Assembly (NCBI GenBank): GCA_027313145.1
Contig: DAHVEJ010000018.1
Span: 1 to 36,171 of the forward strand
DNA length: 36,171 bases
DNA from: Phycisphaerales bacterium
Lineage (GTDB): Bacteria > Planctomycetota > Phycisphaerae > WQYP01
Direction of reading: 5' to 3'
In this document: in pieces, positions 18,227-27,399 of the stretch
Layout: each line of letters begins with the position of its first letter
Numbering within the stretch: the first letter of the stretch is position 1
Notes under the pieces: model-generated
What the model was told of the DNA's origin: nothing
The model's input: the letters and a program-made list of their open reading frames with translations, nothing else
The model's database searches: none
Made by a program: the position numbers and the translations under genes

Positions 18227-19363
18227 CTATCGCGTACGCACAATACTGGTAGATTCGCGCAGGACCAGATGCGTGGGCAGCACATCCGCGACACGATCCA
18301 CTTTGCCGCGAATCCGGCTCACAAGCCGCTCACATGCCGCTACCCCCAATTCATACAGCGGCAAATGCACTGTGGTTAAACTGGGGTTGGCATAGGCCAG
18401 ATGTTGAATATCATCAAAGCCCACCACCGAAATATCCTGCGGAACTTTGCGTCCGTGCTCCACAAGATAACGGATCGCGCCCAGCGCCATTTTATCATTC
18501 CCGCATAGCAGGGCGGTAATGTCTTTATCACGGTGGGTCAAAAGGTCTGCCGCCGCGGCTCCGCCTTCGTCGGTAAAACAGCCGTCGGCCAGCCAGGATT
18601 CTTTAACCTCAATACCGGCGTTGCGCAGTTCTGTGGTGTAAACCTCCAAGACATCACGCGCCGTGGGGCTTTCAGGGGCGGCGTAAATCATGCCGATGTT
18701 CCGGTGCCCGAGTTGCAGCAGGCAATTCATGGCCTGCTTGGCTCCCATGCGATAATCGCAATGGACAAAATCCAATAACCCGTCACCAAAGCGGTTATCC
18801 ACCAGAATCATCGGATATTGCCGCAGATCAGAAAGGAATGTGTGCTTTTCATTAAATCCCAGGCATAGTACGCCGTCAACAAATCGCCGCTCATAGAGTT
18901 CTATATGTTTGCCTTCTTTGATGTATTGGGGTTTGGCTTGTTCAATGAGCAATTTGTGGCCCAGTTTGCCGGCGCGGTCAGATATGCCGCTTAAAATTTC
19001 ACCAAAATAGGCATCGGCAAACGCATGACGCAGCGGCGGTAGAATTACCGCAAGGACCTGGGTATATCGGCTTGAAAGGCTTTGCGCCAGACGATTGGGT
19101 CGATAGCCCATGCTGTCAATTACCCGCTGGACGCGCACATGCGTACCACGGCTGATGCGCGGATTCTGATTAAGGACCATGGAAACCGTGGCTATTGAAA
19201 CGCCTGCTTGTTTAGCAACATCACGAATACTGATGCGGTCGGGCGCATTTTCTTCAACCGGCAGAGCATTAAAGTTTACCTGAATCGGTTCGGTAGTGCT
19301 GGTCAGGGCGGTCCGGGCAATGTCGGGAGATTCAGTTGTTTCGCCTTTTAATTTTTCAGCCAT
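18227..19363 (-). CDS. LacI-family transcriptional regulator
   Basis: ISIRDVAKQAGVSIATVSMVLNQNPRISRGTHVRVQRVIDSMGYRPN HTH plus periplasmic-binding-like sensor; AAGGA upstream of ATG 19363. Confidence 0.96.
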   Translation of the reverse strand: MAEKLKGETTESPDIARTALTSTTEPIQVNFNALPVEENAPDRISIRDVAKQAGVSIATVSMVLNQNPRISRGTHVRVQRVIDSMGYRPNRLAQSLSSRYTQVLAVILPPLRHAFADAYFGEILSGISDRAGKLGHKLLIEQAKPQYIKEGKHIELYERRFVDGVLCLGFNEKHTFLSDLRQYPMILVDNRFGDGLLDFVHCDYRMGAKQAMNCLLQLGHRNIGMIYAAPESPTARDVLEVYTTELRNAGIEVKESWLADGCFTDEGGAAAADLLTHRDKDITALLCGNDKMALGAIRYLVEHGRKVPQDISVVGFDDIQHLAYANPSLTTVHLPLYELGVAACERLVSRIRGKVDRVADVLPTHLVLRESTSIVRTR

Positions 19364-19412
19364 TGTGAATCCTTTTACCTTCTTACACCCAGCCCATTTG
19401 CCGAACGCCAAG

Positions 19413-19435
19413 GTTAACTGTTTAATCAGTTTAAC
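19413..19435. promoter_or_regulatory. Candidate autoregulatory operator of the LacI-family gene (inverted repeat)
   Basis: GTTAACTG-TTTAAT-CAGTTTAAC near-perfect inverted repeat overlapping a minus-strand -10 (TAAACT, with TTGACA 16 bp upstream). Confidence 0.45.
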
Positions 19436-19455
19436 AATTTATTAAATCATGTCAA
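19428..19455 (-). promoter_or_regulatory. Candidate sigma70-type promoter for the LacI-family gene
   Basis: Minus strand TTGACA (plus 19450-19455), 16-bp spacer, TAAACT (plus 19428-19433). Confidence 0.5.
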
Positions 19456-19589
19456 GTTTAATTATTCCATTTAGTGAATTTTCTTAAAGATGTCGTGCGG
19501 CACTTGTGGCTCTCAGTTGGGTGGCGGTAAAAAAATAGGGCCAGGTACGGGCATGGGCCGAAAAATACCAATAATTCTGGACTTTGTTA

Positions 19590-19618
19590 TTGACACGCCG
19601 CATCAATCGAACTATACT
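19590..19618 (+). promoter_or_regulatory. Near-consensus sigma70-type promoter
   Basis: TTGACA - 17 bp - TATACT. Confidence 0.7.
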
Positions 19619-19681
19619 CTGTTCATCTGAGGGAGGTTGTACCTGAATCACCCCCAGTATTTTTTAAGTGCTTGGACGTGT

Positions 19682-19718
19682 AAAGTTCTCAATAGGCGTT
19701 GGTCTAGAGAACTTTTTT
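19682..19718 (+). promoter_or_regulatory. Terminator-like hairpin in the leader (candidate attenuator)
   Basis: AAAGTTCTC ... GAGAACTTT (9-bp perfect stem, 16-nt loop) running into a 6-T tract, between promoter and CDS. Confidence 0.5.
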
Positions 19719-19811
19719 AAGGCCGGAGAAGTGAACCGGTTAAATTAGCTGCGGATTTCGTGAGCGGGTGTCTACCGCTTTATTTGGTTCCTTTTTATGG
19801 GAGACTCGGTT

Positions 19812-20750
19812 ATGCGTATGTTTCAAAAAAATCACGGGAAGAGTTTGAAGGTAGTACGGCTGCTGGCGTTGCCTGCGATGGCCGCATTGGCGGTTGCCGG
19901 AATGAGCCAAAGCTCGCAGGCGGCGCTGGTGGCGTCGGATAACGCGGGGAATTATACATGGAGCCAGTGGACTGGAACGACACCGCCCAGCCAGGGAACC
20001 GGATTTCAAGGGTGGAAGATCGCAACCGAGGGTAGCGGTTCAGCCGGAATTTACTTGGCCACCGGAACTGGTGCAGGTGGGGCAATCGGAACTGGCTCCT
20101 CAAACAACAGTTGGGGCGTTTACGCAAACAACGGCGGTAATCCAAGCGACAGCGGCTTCATTCAGATCGACCGCAGCTTTACCAACGCCGCTGATTCCGG
20201 CGTAGGAAAGCTGGATCCCGGGCAAACCTTCAGTATCGCGCTTTCCAGCGACGGCGTTAGTTCGCCATATGCAATTGGATTTAATCTGCAATCGACTGGG
20301 AGCAGCAGCCAGTACCTCTTCCAGATGATCTTCGACGGCGGAAATAAATCTATGCAGATCAACGACGGATCGGGATCGTACACCCTTTTGAGCGTTCCCT
20401 CTAGCGATTTCGGCACCTCCAACGTTGATAATGGCGGGATCGTGGCAAATATTACGATCGGCTCCGCAGTGGCTGGCGGCGGCTACAATTACAGCTTGGC
20501 GGTCACCAATGCTGCAGGAACCACGACCTACCAGACGGTTTCCGGGCGCAAAACGCTCACCGGGCAAATCAACCAGTTCCAGGTGTTTGACAGCAACGCG
20601 GGGGCCAACATGTATTTCAACAATATTGCGGTGACTGGCTCGCCTGTGTCCGCCGTTCCGCTTCCCGCGACTTTCGCTTTTGTGCTTGCGGGTGGTATTG
20701 GCTTGGCGGGAATGCGTATGAAACGCCGACACCGCAATATCCAAGCCTGA
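19812..20750 (+). CDS. Secreted protein with VPLPA-CTERM sorting signal
   Basis: N-terminal signal; C-terminus AVPLPATFAFVLAGGIGLAGMRMKRRHR; beta-rich Gly/Ser body. Confidence 0.85.
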   Translation: MRMFQKNHGKSLKVVRLLALPAMAALAVAGMSQSSQAALVASDNAGNYTWSQWTGTTPPSQGTGFQGWKIATEGSGSAGIYLATGTGAGGAIGTGSSNNSWGVYANNGGNPSDSGFIQIDRSFTNAADSGVGKLDPGQTFSIALSSDGVSSPYAIGFNLQSTGSSSQYLFQMIFDGGNKSMQINDGSGSYTLLSVPSSDFGTSNVDNGGIVANITIGSAVAGGGYNYSLAVTNAAGTTTYQTVSGRKTLTGQINQFQVFDSNAGANMYFNNIAVTGSPVSAVPLPATFAFVLAGGIGLAGMRMKRRHRNIQA

Positions 20751-20776
20751 AAAGCGGTTGAGGTAAAATCTCTTTT

Positions 20777-20814
20777 CGGCGGGCGCGGTTCAACCGCGTC
20801 CGCCGCTTTTTTTT
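20777..20814 (+). terminator. Rho-independent terminator
   Basis: GGCGGGCGCGG-TTCAA-CCGCGTCCGCC stem followed by 8 T, 27 nt after the CTERM-gene stop codon. Confidence 0.85.
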
Positions 20815-20899
20815 ACAGGTTCCCCTACGTACAACCGCAATCGCAAAATTGCCACCAGCCCGCTCTGACTCTTTTCTGGTTCTGTGGCCCTGTGGCCCT

Positions 20900-21085
20900 G
20901 TGGTTCAATGCGCAATGCCGTCGGTGAAAACGCCAATCGCGACGGGCCGAGGTGCATCGTGTTATCAAACGGTAAATCGCCGCCAACTCAATGCTGCCGC
21001 ATTGAGCTAACTGAATACCCTGCGGTCGGACGCGAAACGCGCTGGGAAAAAACAACCGTTAGCCCGACGCGGAAGCGTCGTGGTT
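20900..21085 (+). repeat. Dispersed ~200-bp intergenic repeat, copy A
   Basis: GCCAATCGCGACGGGCCGAGGTGCAT...CTCAATGCTGCCGCATTGAGCTAA...GCCCGACGCGGAAGCGTCGTGGTT. Confidence 0.85.
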
Positions 21086-21218
21086 CGATGCGGAACGTGG
21101 CCACGGCAACAGTGTACATCCCGGTCCGGCACGCACGGTGCCAATCGCGACGGGCCGAGGTGCATGGTGTTATCAAACGGTAAATCGCCGCCAACTCAAC
21201 GCTGCCGCATTGAGCTAA
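21079..21218 (+). repeat. Dispersed intergenic repeat, copy C (tandem to copy A, 208-bp period)
   Basis: 79-bp segment 21140-21218 matches 20932-21010 with 2 mismatches. Confidence 0.85.
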
Positions 21219-21253
21219 TGGAACGCTTTGCGGTCAGGGACCTGACTGCACTG

Positions 21254-22822
21254 TTACTTTCTTGCGGTGGAATTCTGATTTTTTAGCACCGGCGAATTGC
21301 GGATGTACAGGTGGGTAACGCGCACAAAATGTGCCGCTGTAACGCCCTTGGCCAACTGAGCTTCAAAATGATTAATCTGCAATCCGTGAACATCTTTGCA
21401 GATCATGGCGGGGCGGTAATCGGCTTTCTTGAAGCTGACTTTTATATTTGCAAGTTCAATGTGCCGCGCATGGCGGACAAATACGCCGTAAGACGGCATC
21501 ACGCCGATATGCGTGGGGCCGGGATAGCCCCGATTAAGTTCCGGCGGATTGCGCCGGGCATCTTTTCGTGTGCCGCCGCCGTTAAAGATCAGTCGGATAT
21601 TATCCAGCCGGATATCCCGCACGTCATGGTGGGGTAGGCCGGTGATTTGAATGCCGCTCATGGATCCGACATTGGTAGCCAGAATATTGGATATCAGGAT
21701 GTGCCGCAGGTGGCCCACGGTTACCGGTGGTGGAGCACGATCACGGTCGCCCAGCGTCACGTAAATGGGACAATCTTTGACGTTCCGCATGGTAATATTG
21801 GAGATGTTGACATCCTCCAGTACCGCTCCGTCCACCTCTTCCACCGCCAGGCCCAGGCAATCGCGAAAAGTGCAGTTGGAAATGGTGATATTTTTGAATC
21901 CGCCGTCCGATTCGGTACCCAGTTTGATGCGCCCATTTTCGCGCCGGCTCGGAAGCATTTTTCCGTTGATCAGCGTTCCTTCCTTAAAGCCCGAAAGTTG
22001 GCAATTGGTGATGGTGACATTTTCGGTGGGCCATAACCGATGGAGTGCGTCGGTGGCTTTCAGGCACAGGCCGTCATCATTTGGCGAGTTAATCCGGCAG
22101 TCGGAAACAAAGGTATTGCGGCAACAATCAATATCCACACCGTCACGATCGGTGTCGATGGTGATGTTATTAAGCGTCAGTAAATTACAGCCGGTGACAA
22201 GAATGCCGAAGTGTCCGCCATGGATTATGGTCACATCACGTATTAACACGTTGGTACAAAGTTTCAGCGCAATGGCTTTATCCCCCACACCCGGAAGTTT
22301 GACTCCAATGGTCCGATGATATTTAGCCCAGCGAAACGCATCTGTGGTCAATCCGCCGCCGTTAATTTCTCCCATACCTGTGATCGCAACATTTTTGAGA
22401 TGTTCCCCCCAGATCAGGCTGTTGTGAAAATAAGTGTGGCCGCCATCTTGATAAGCTTTTCCCGCAAACGGCTCGGCGGGGTCATAGGCACCCAGCGCTA
22501 TGGGAGCGCCAAGAATTTCCGCCCCGGGCTGTAAATGCAGATTTATATTGCTTTTCAGATGAATGCTGCCGCACAAATATATTCCCGCCGGCACATCAAC
22601 CGTGCCGCCGCCGTGGGCGTTACAGGCCGCGATGGCACGGTTAATCGCGGGACTGTCCAGATGCTTCCCATTCCCTGCTGCGCCAAAGCGTCGCACGTTG
22701 TATCCATGAGCCGCCACTTGCGCGGATGCTGCCGTACCCTGCAAACTTACACCCGCCAGAAGCGCGGCAAGAAGAGTTATGAAGAATCGTCCGAACAAGC
22801 GTGTTGAAACTGAAACGTGCAT
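21254..22822 (-). CDS. Secreted GH28-family polygalacturonase-like protein
   Basis: YNVRRFGAAGNGKHLDSPAINRAIAACNAHGGGTVDVPAG, DTDRDGVDIDCCRNTFVSDCRINSPNDDGLCLKA, GRIKLGTESDGGFKNI; signal peptide from Met 22822. Confidence 0.93.
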   Translation of the reverse strand: MHVSVSTRLFGRFFITLLAALLAGVSLQGTAASAQVAAHGYNVRRFGAAGNGKHLDSPAINRAIAACNAHGGGTVDVPAGIYLCGSIHLKSNINLHLQPGAEILGAPIALGAYDPAEPFAGKAYQDGGHTYFHNSLIWGEHLKNVAITGMGEINGGGLTTDAFRWAKYHRTIGVKLPGVGDKAIALKLCTNVLIRDVTIIHGGHFGILVTGCNLLTLNNITIDTDRDGVDIDCCRNTFVSDCRINSPNDDGLCLKATDALHRLWPTENVTITNCQLSGFKEGTLINGKMLPSRRENGRIKLGTESDGGFKNITISNCTFRDCLGLAVEEVDGAVLEDVNISNITMRNVKDCPIYVTLGDRDRAPPPVTVGHLRHILISNILATNVGSMSGIQITGLPHHDVRDIRLDNIRLIFNGGGTRKDARRNPPELNRGYPGPTHIGVMPSYGVFVRHARHIELANIKVSFKKADYRPAMICKDVHGLQINHFEAQLAKGVTAAHFVRVTHLYIRNSPVLKNQNSTARK

Positions 22823-22942
22823 AAAATATTTTCTCCGCAAAAAGCACAGCCGCAGAAACTTACCGCAGGGAACACATATATGCAAATACGTTTGCGCTTC
22901 GGGCGTGAATAACTATGAGGATTTGTGCGCACATTTAAGATT

Positions 22943-23350
22943 TTAAGCCGGGTTTTCGCCACCGACTTCATCGAGCACATGTTCGGCCACAAAAATAGGC
23001 ACCTGATTGGCAACGCCCAGGGCAATGGCATCACTGGGGCGGCTGTCAACTTCAACACTGTGCCCGTCCTGCCGGATAATCAGCCGGGCGAAAAACGTGT
23101 GATCCTGCAAATCGCTGATAACAATGCGTTCCAGTTTGCCGCCAAGTTGTTCGATGACGCTGGAAAGCAACTGATGCGTTTGCGGGCGCGGAAATGCCGT
23201 TCCCTTTAACCGATGGTCAATGGCCAGAGCTTCAGCCGAGCCAATCAGAATGGGCAGCGTCCGCGGTCCATCGACTTCCTTAAGAAAAATAAACTGCTGA
23301 TCGGAAGTTTCGGAAATGATAATACGTTTAAGTTCAACCTGTACGGCCAT
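22943..23350 (-). CDS. Bifunctional nuclease family (DUF151) protein
   Basis: LPILIGSAEALAIDHRLKG...RPQTHQLLSSVIEQLGGKLERIVISDLQDHTFFARLII...VDSRPSDAIALGVANQVPIFVAEHVLDE. Confidence 0.93.
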   Translation of the reverse strand: MAVQVELKRIIISETSDQQFIFLKEVDGPRTLPILIGSAEALAIDHRLKGTAFPRPQTHQLLSSVIEQLGGKLERIVISDLQDHTFFARLIIRQDGHSVEVDSRPSDAIALGVANQVPIFVAEHVLDEVGGENPA

Positions 23351-23475
23351 GCGGAAACTCCATTTCATGACCCGCCATCGGGCGGTTGCCAGCCAACGCT
23401 TAGCATAAGTATACTCTCCTTTGCGTGTTCAAGTTGGGTCCGTACTTCCCGCAGAGGTGCGTCAGGAGTTTGCAA

Positions 23476-26451
23476 ATGCTTATCTGCCGGCACCGGAGCG
23501 TTCTGCGTTCCGCAACAGTATTGTTTTTATTTTCGGCGGCGTTAGCCAATGGTCAATCTGTTATGCCTCCCAATGTTGCCGCAACCGCCGGGAAAATCGT
23601 GGCCGGAATTCACGGTTCATTTGAGGGGCGCATAAATTACACCCCCAATCGGACCATGCCTGGCGGCCCCCTGGTCGGCAACGGTGATCTGGGTGTGGTG
23701 ATGGGCGGTCGATATGCCAATCAGCCGATATTTTACTTTGGGAAAACAGATTTTTACGGCGTGCTGCGCGGCCGCATGATGCCGATGGGGCACTTGTCGC
23801 TTAATATTCCCGCCTTGCGCGGCGGAAAAATGTCGCTTCAAGAAAATATCGGCCCCGCGACTATCAGTGGAACCCTGCATTCCCCCGCTGCCACCCTGGC
23901 CATGCAATCCTGGGTAGCGGCAAAGCAAAATCTTATGGTGCTGCAATTGCATAATATTGGCGCGCAATCAATGACCATCCAATCCACCTTGCTTGATGCG
24001 TGGAATACGCCGGGTATTAATGCGATTCGCGTGCATGAAAACGAGTTGTCCGGCTTGGCAGTTTCACCGGATTCGGTACAGGTATACCTGGGCAATCGGG
24101 TGAAAATGGAAGCCGATTCACGTGGGCAAAAGCCCATGAATTCATCTTTTGCTTTTTCGGGTCGTATTGCGGATATCGCATTATTCCGCCGGGCGATGAC
24201 GGGTCCCGGCTTACCGCCGCAAAAATCCATTTTCGTGGCCTGGCACCTGCGGCATCTTGCCAGCCACGCCCTGCAGCAGGTCTCGGTCGTATCGTCTTCA
24301 CATGGGGCGGCGGGTAATTTCGCGGGTATGCAACATGGTCTGATTCGCCTGGGGGTTTTGCGAATCCCACAGAGGCAATTCACCGTATCGGCATGGATAG
24401 ATGTAACAAAGCCGTATGAGAATAGTTTTGTTTTCTCCGCCATGGCCAACCCCTACTGGCCCCGGAGATTTCCGTATCATCGCGGACTAAGTTTGCGGCT
24501 CAATAATGGACGCTTTGAAGCCAAACTCAATCGCACCGCTGTGACTTCCCGCAACCGCCTGCCGATGAATCAGTGGGTGCAAATAGCCGTCAGCTATAAT
24601 GCGAAATCTCTAACGCTGTATGTCAATGGCCACGCCGTGGGTTCCACTACCGCATTTCCCACCACGGCCCAGGTGATGGGTTCAGATAAATGTTCCATTC
24701 ACACGGGTGACAAACACTTACCATGGGATGGCTGCGGTCCCAACGGTGTTTTGGTTCAGCGTGTTCTGGGGGCTTCCGCAAACATACGCCATGGTACGCT
24801 TACATTTACAATCCCCGCCGGTGCCAACGTTCGTCTGCTGGTCGCGGCAATGGATAGCCATGACACGTCGGATTATCGCGCTGCGGCGGTCAAAATGCTC
24901 ACCACCGCCAACCAAGAAAATCTCGCCCGGCTTTACGCACAGCATACACAATGGTGGAAAGGATTCTGGTCCAGATCCTATGTTGAAATTCCGGATAAGC
25001 TTCTTGAAAATCAGTGGTATGGATCGCTTTACGTTCTGGCTTGCTGCAGCGAGCCGGGCGATACGGCACCGGGTTTGTGGGGTAACTTTATTACTTCCCG
25101 CATGATGGGCTGGCAGGGGGATTACACCCTGGATTACAACTTTGAAGCGCCGTTCTGGGCGGCATGCCCGACGAATCATGCGGCGCTTGCGGATAATTAC
25201 GATTCCATTCTGCTGAACTGGATGCCGCGGGGCCGGGCGATTGCGAAGCATTATGGTCAGCATGGTTTATACTACTTCACGCAAATGACGCCTGTGCCCG
25301 GCTGGAGCGATGATCCCTCACATTTTCTGGGGCAAAAATGCGGTGCTGTATTTGCGGCTGTAGATTGTATCCAGCGCTGGCGGTATACGCGCAGTGCTGT
25401 GTATGCCAAAAAAATCTGGCCCTTTCTCACGGGTGTCGCGGATTTCTGGGATCATTATCTGAAGCTACAGAATGGCTTGTATATGGATATCAACGATGCC
25501 GCCGATGAGGGCTTTCACCGTAATGATGTGAACCCTGCTGCGGATTTAGCTTTTATCCATCTGTTGTACCAGAACCTGATTCCCATGAGTCGGCAGTTGC
25601 ATAAGGCCGCAGCCCAACGGCGGCACTGGGCCGATATTCTGGCGCATTTAAGTCCGCTGCCGGTGGTATCGCCCTCCGATGTCAATGAAATTTACGTTGC
25701 ACCGCCCTCGCGCACGCTTACGGATTTGTTGGGTGCGCGGCGCACCGACGGCAAGCTGGTGCTGCGTTTCGCGCAAAAAGGTACAGGCTGGGCTAATCGC
25801 AATTATGCATTGCGTTTTGGTCCGCGCAAGCGCGCTGTTATCACTGCTTCCAGTGCGGGGATGGATTCACTTCAGGCCGTATTTCCCGGTTGGCAGATTG
25901 GTCTGGAAAGTTCACCGAAAATGTTGAAGGCCGGCCGTGACACCACCGAACTTATGCGAATCTGGTACGATGCAAACGATTCCTCCAGTTTTTATCCCGC
26001 CGCCGCCGCCGTCGGCTATAACCCGGAAAAAATCCTCCGTCATCTGCATATATTCGTTCAGCACAACGCCTTTCCTAATTTCGCGTACAACATTCACAAC
26101 GGCGGAGTAGAAAACGAGGCCACCGTACCCACAGCTCTTTGCGCCATGTTGATCCAGAGCTATCAAAAAAATATTCATCTGTTTCCCGATTGGCCGCTTA
26201 ATGAGACCGCTCGTTTTGGCAACCTGTTGGCCTGCGGCAATTTTCTGATTTCCAGCGCGATGAGATCGGGGCGTGTTGGGTATGTAAAAATCATCAGCAA
26301 CGCCGGTCAGCCGCTGCGGCTAAGTAATCCGTGGCCCGGGCAAAGTGTGCACTATCAGATTGTCGCCGGCAAACAGGGTACGCTAAGTGGCACTGTGGTC
26401 ACGCTGGCCACCCATGCCGGTGAAATAATCAATCTGCGCGCAGGGCAGTAA
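23476..26451 (+). CDS. Secreted GH95-like glycoside hydrolase with an inserted LamG/concanavalin-like domain
   Basis: N-terminal 'MPGGPLVGNGDLGVVMGG', catalytic-domain-like GDYTLDYNFEAPFWAACPTNHAALADNYDSIL and VENEATVPTALCAMLIQSY; middle region FTVSAWIDVTKP...WVQIAVSYNAKSLTLYVNGHAVG is LamG-like. Confidence 0.75.
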   Translation: MLICRHRSVLRSATVLFLFSAALANGQSVMPPNVAATAGKIVAGIHGSFEGRINYTPNRTMPGGPLVGNGDLGVVMGGRYANQPIFYFGKTDFYGVLRGRMMPMGHLSLNIPALRGGKMSLQENIGPATISGTLHSPAATLAMQSWVAAKQNLMVLQLHNIGAQSMTIQSTLLDAWNTPGINAIRVHENELSGLAVSPDSVQVYLGNRVKMEADSRGQKPMNSSFAFSGRIADIALFRRAMTGPGLPPQKSIFVAWHLRHLASHALQQVSVVSSSHGAAGNFAGMQHGLIRLGVLRIPQRQFTVSAWIDVTKPYENSFVFSAMANPYWPRRFPYHRGLSLRLNNGRFEAKLNRTAVTSRNRLPMNQWVQIAVSYNAKSLTLYVNGHAVGSTTAFPTTAQVMGSDKCSIHTGDKHLPWDGCGPNGVLVQRVLGASANIRHGTLTFTIPAGANVRLLVAAMDSHDTSDYRAAAVKMLTTANQENLARLYAQHTQWWKGFWSRSYVEIPDKLLENQWYGSLYVLACCSEPGDTAPGLWGNFITSRMMGWQGDYTLDYNFEAPFWAACPTNHAALADNYDSILLNWMPRGRAIAKHYGQHGLYYFTQMTPVPGWSDDPSHFLGQKCGAVFAAVDCIQRWRYTRSAVYAKKIWPFLTGVADFWDHYLKLQNGLYMDINDAADEGFHRNDVNPAADLAFIHLLYQNLIPMSRQLHKAAAQRRHWADILAHLSPLPVVSPSDVNEIYVAPPSRTLTDLLGARRTDGKLVLRFAQKGTGWANRNYALRFGPRKRAVITASSAGMDSLQAVFPGWQIGLESSPKMLKAGRDTTELMRIWYDANDSSSFYPAAAAVGYNPEKILRHLHIFVQHNAFPNFAYNIHNGGVENEATVPTALCAMLIQSYQKNIHLFPDWPLNETARFGNLLACGNFLISSAMRSGRVGYVKIISNAGQPLRLSNPWPGQSVHYQIVAGKQGTLSGTVVTLATHAGEIINLRAGQ

Positions 26452-26515
26452 ATCCTCCGCCTGATAGGCTGCTCTATTACGCTCAAAATCTGGCAATGTC
26501 ATGGTGGGACTCCCG

Positions 26516-26557
26516 GCCACTGCATACAGCGCATAAATTTATTTCTACAGCGCAAAA
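26516..26557. promoter_or_regulatory. 42-bp repeated site, copy 1: direct repeat TACAGCGCA with 21-bp period
   Basis: GCCACTGCATACAGCGCATAAATTTATTTCTACAGCGCAAAA; one mismatch to 28837-28878. Confidence 0.7.
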
Positions 26558-26853
26558 CTCCACAGACAATCGAGTGTCAAATTCGCGGTTGTATCGTTTC
26601 TACCGGGCGAAAATCGAAGCTGCCGCCGGCTGGGAGAAATGCCGAAACGTGTTGATGGTAGCGGCTTTCGCCGTTTTCCGGCGCGTGCGCGAATAGCACC
26701 TGCCGCCCGAAGGCGATTGATGGAATGTCTATTAAATCCGAATATTTTTGGCGATGCCCCAGAGGTTGACAAATTGTTCGGTGGAGTTTGCAATTGGAAA
26801 AGCTCATGGATTTGTTGACGGTGGGTAAGGTAACTTTGATAAGGGAAAATTCT

Positions 26854-27399
26854 ATGGCGATATCGGGCATTCGGGAAAAAATGAATGAAAACCAAAAGCC
26901 GTTTGTTATCGGGGGCATTGTGATGGCCTGTTTGGCCGTTGGATTGTTAATTTGGGAACTAAAACCCGTCAGCGCTCCGCCTGCCCCAAGCAGTTACTAT
27001 TTTTATGATACGTCCAACGGCAGTATTACCACGGAACCGGTCACCGCCATTTCACCGCTGAAGGGTGCCGGGGGCAAAGATACGCTGGTACAGGCGTTTT
27101 TTTTCACCTGCAGCACGTGTGGCGATAAAAAGATCGGCTACCTGCTGAAGTATACACGCCGTGCCAAGGCGGCAAAAGCATATCTTGCCCGCCCGCCCAG
27201 CGGCACAATGACCCCCCAGCAGTCCATGCAATTTAATTCCTCCCTTTCCAAATACCAGGTCGCGGTAGCCATGGGCACACTGGTGCGTTTGCCGGCTAAA
27301 GGATCGCACTGGTACCCCATCGCCGGCCCAATTGGATCGCAAATCACCAGCCCGCCTCGCTGTTCTGCAACGGCACTGGCTAAACCCTGTTTCCCATGA
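26854..27399 (+). CDS. Membrane-anchored hypothetical protein with CxxC motif
   Basis: N-terminal TM segment PFVIGGIVMACLAVGLLIWEL; QAFFFTCSTCGDKKIGYLLKYT; followed by a strong plus-strand terminator. Confidence 0.65.
   Translation: MAISGIREKMNENQKPFVIGGIVMACLAVGLLIWELKPVSAPPAPSSYYFYDTSNGSITTEPVTAISPLKGAGGKDTLVQAFFFTCSTCGDKKIGYLLKYTRRAKAAKAYLARPPSGTMTPQQSMQFNSSLSKYQVAVAMGTLVRLPAKGSHWYPIAGPIGSQITSPPRCSATALAKPCFP

Noticed and set aside
20932-21218. CRISPR array interpretation of the 79-bp repeats
   Set aside because: Only two copies here, unit too long, irregular spacer, no cas genes, and a further copy far away in inverted orientation.
26496-26696. Shared peptide TAHKFISTAQN in ORFs 26496..26696 and 28831..30132
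   Set aside because: It is the translation of the 42-bp repeated DNA site; the regulator most likely starts downstream at 28918, so this is a DNA motif and not a protein domain.
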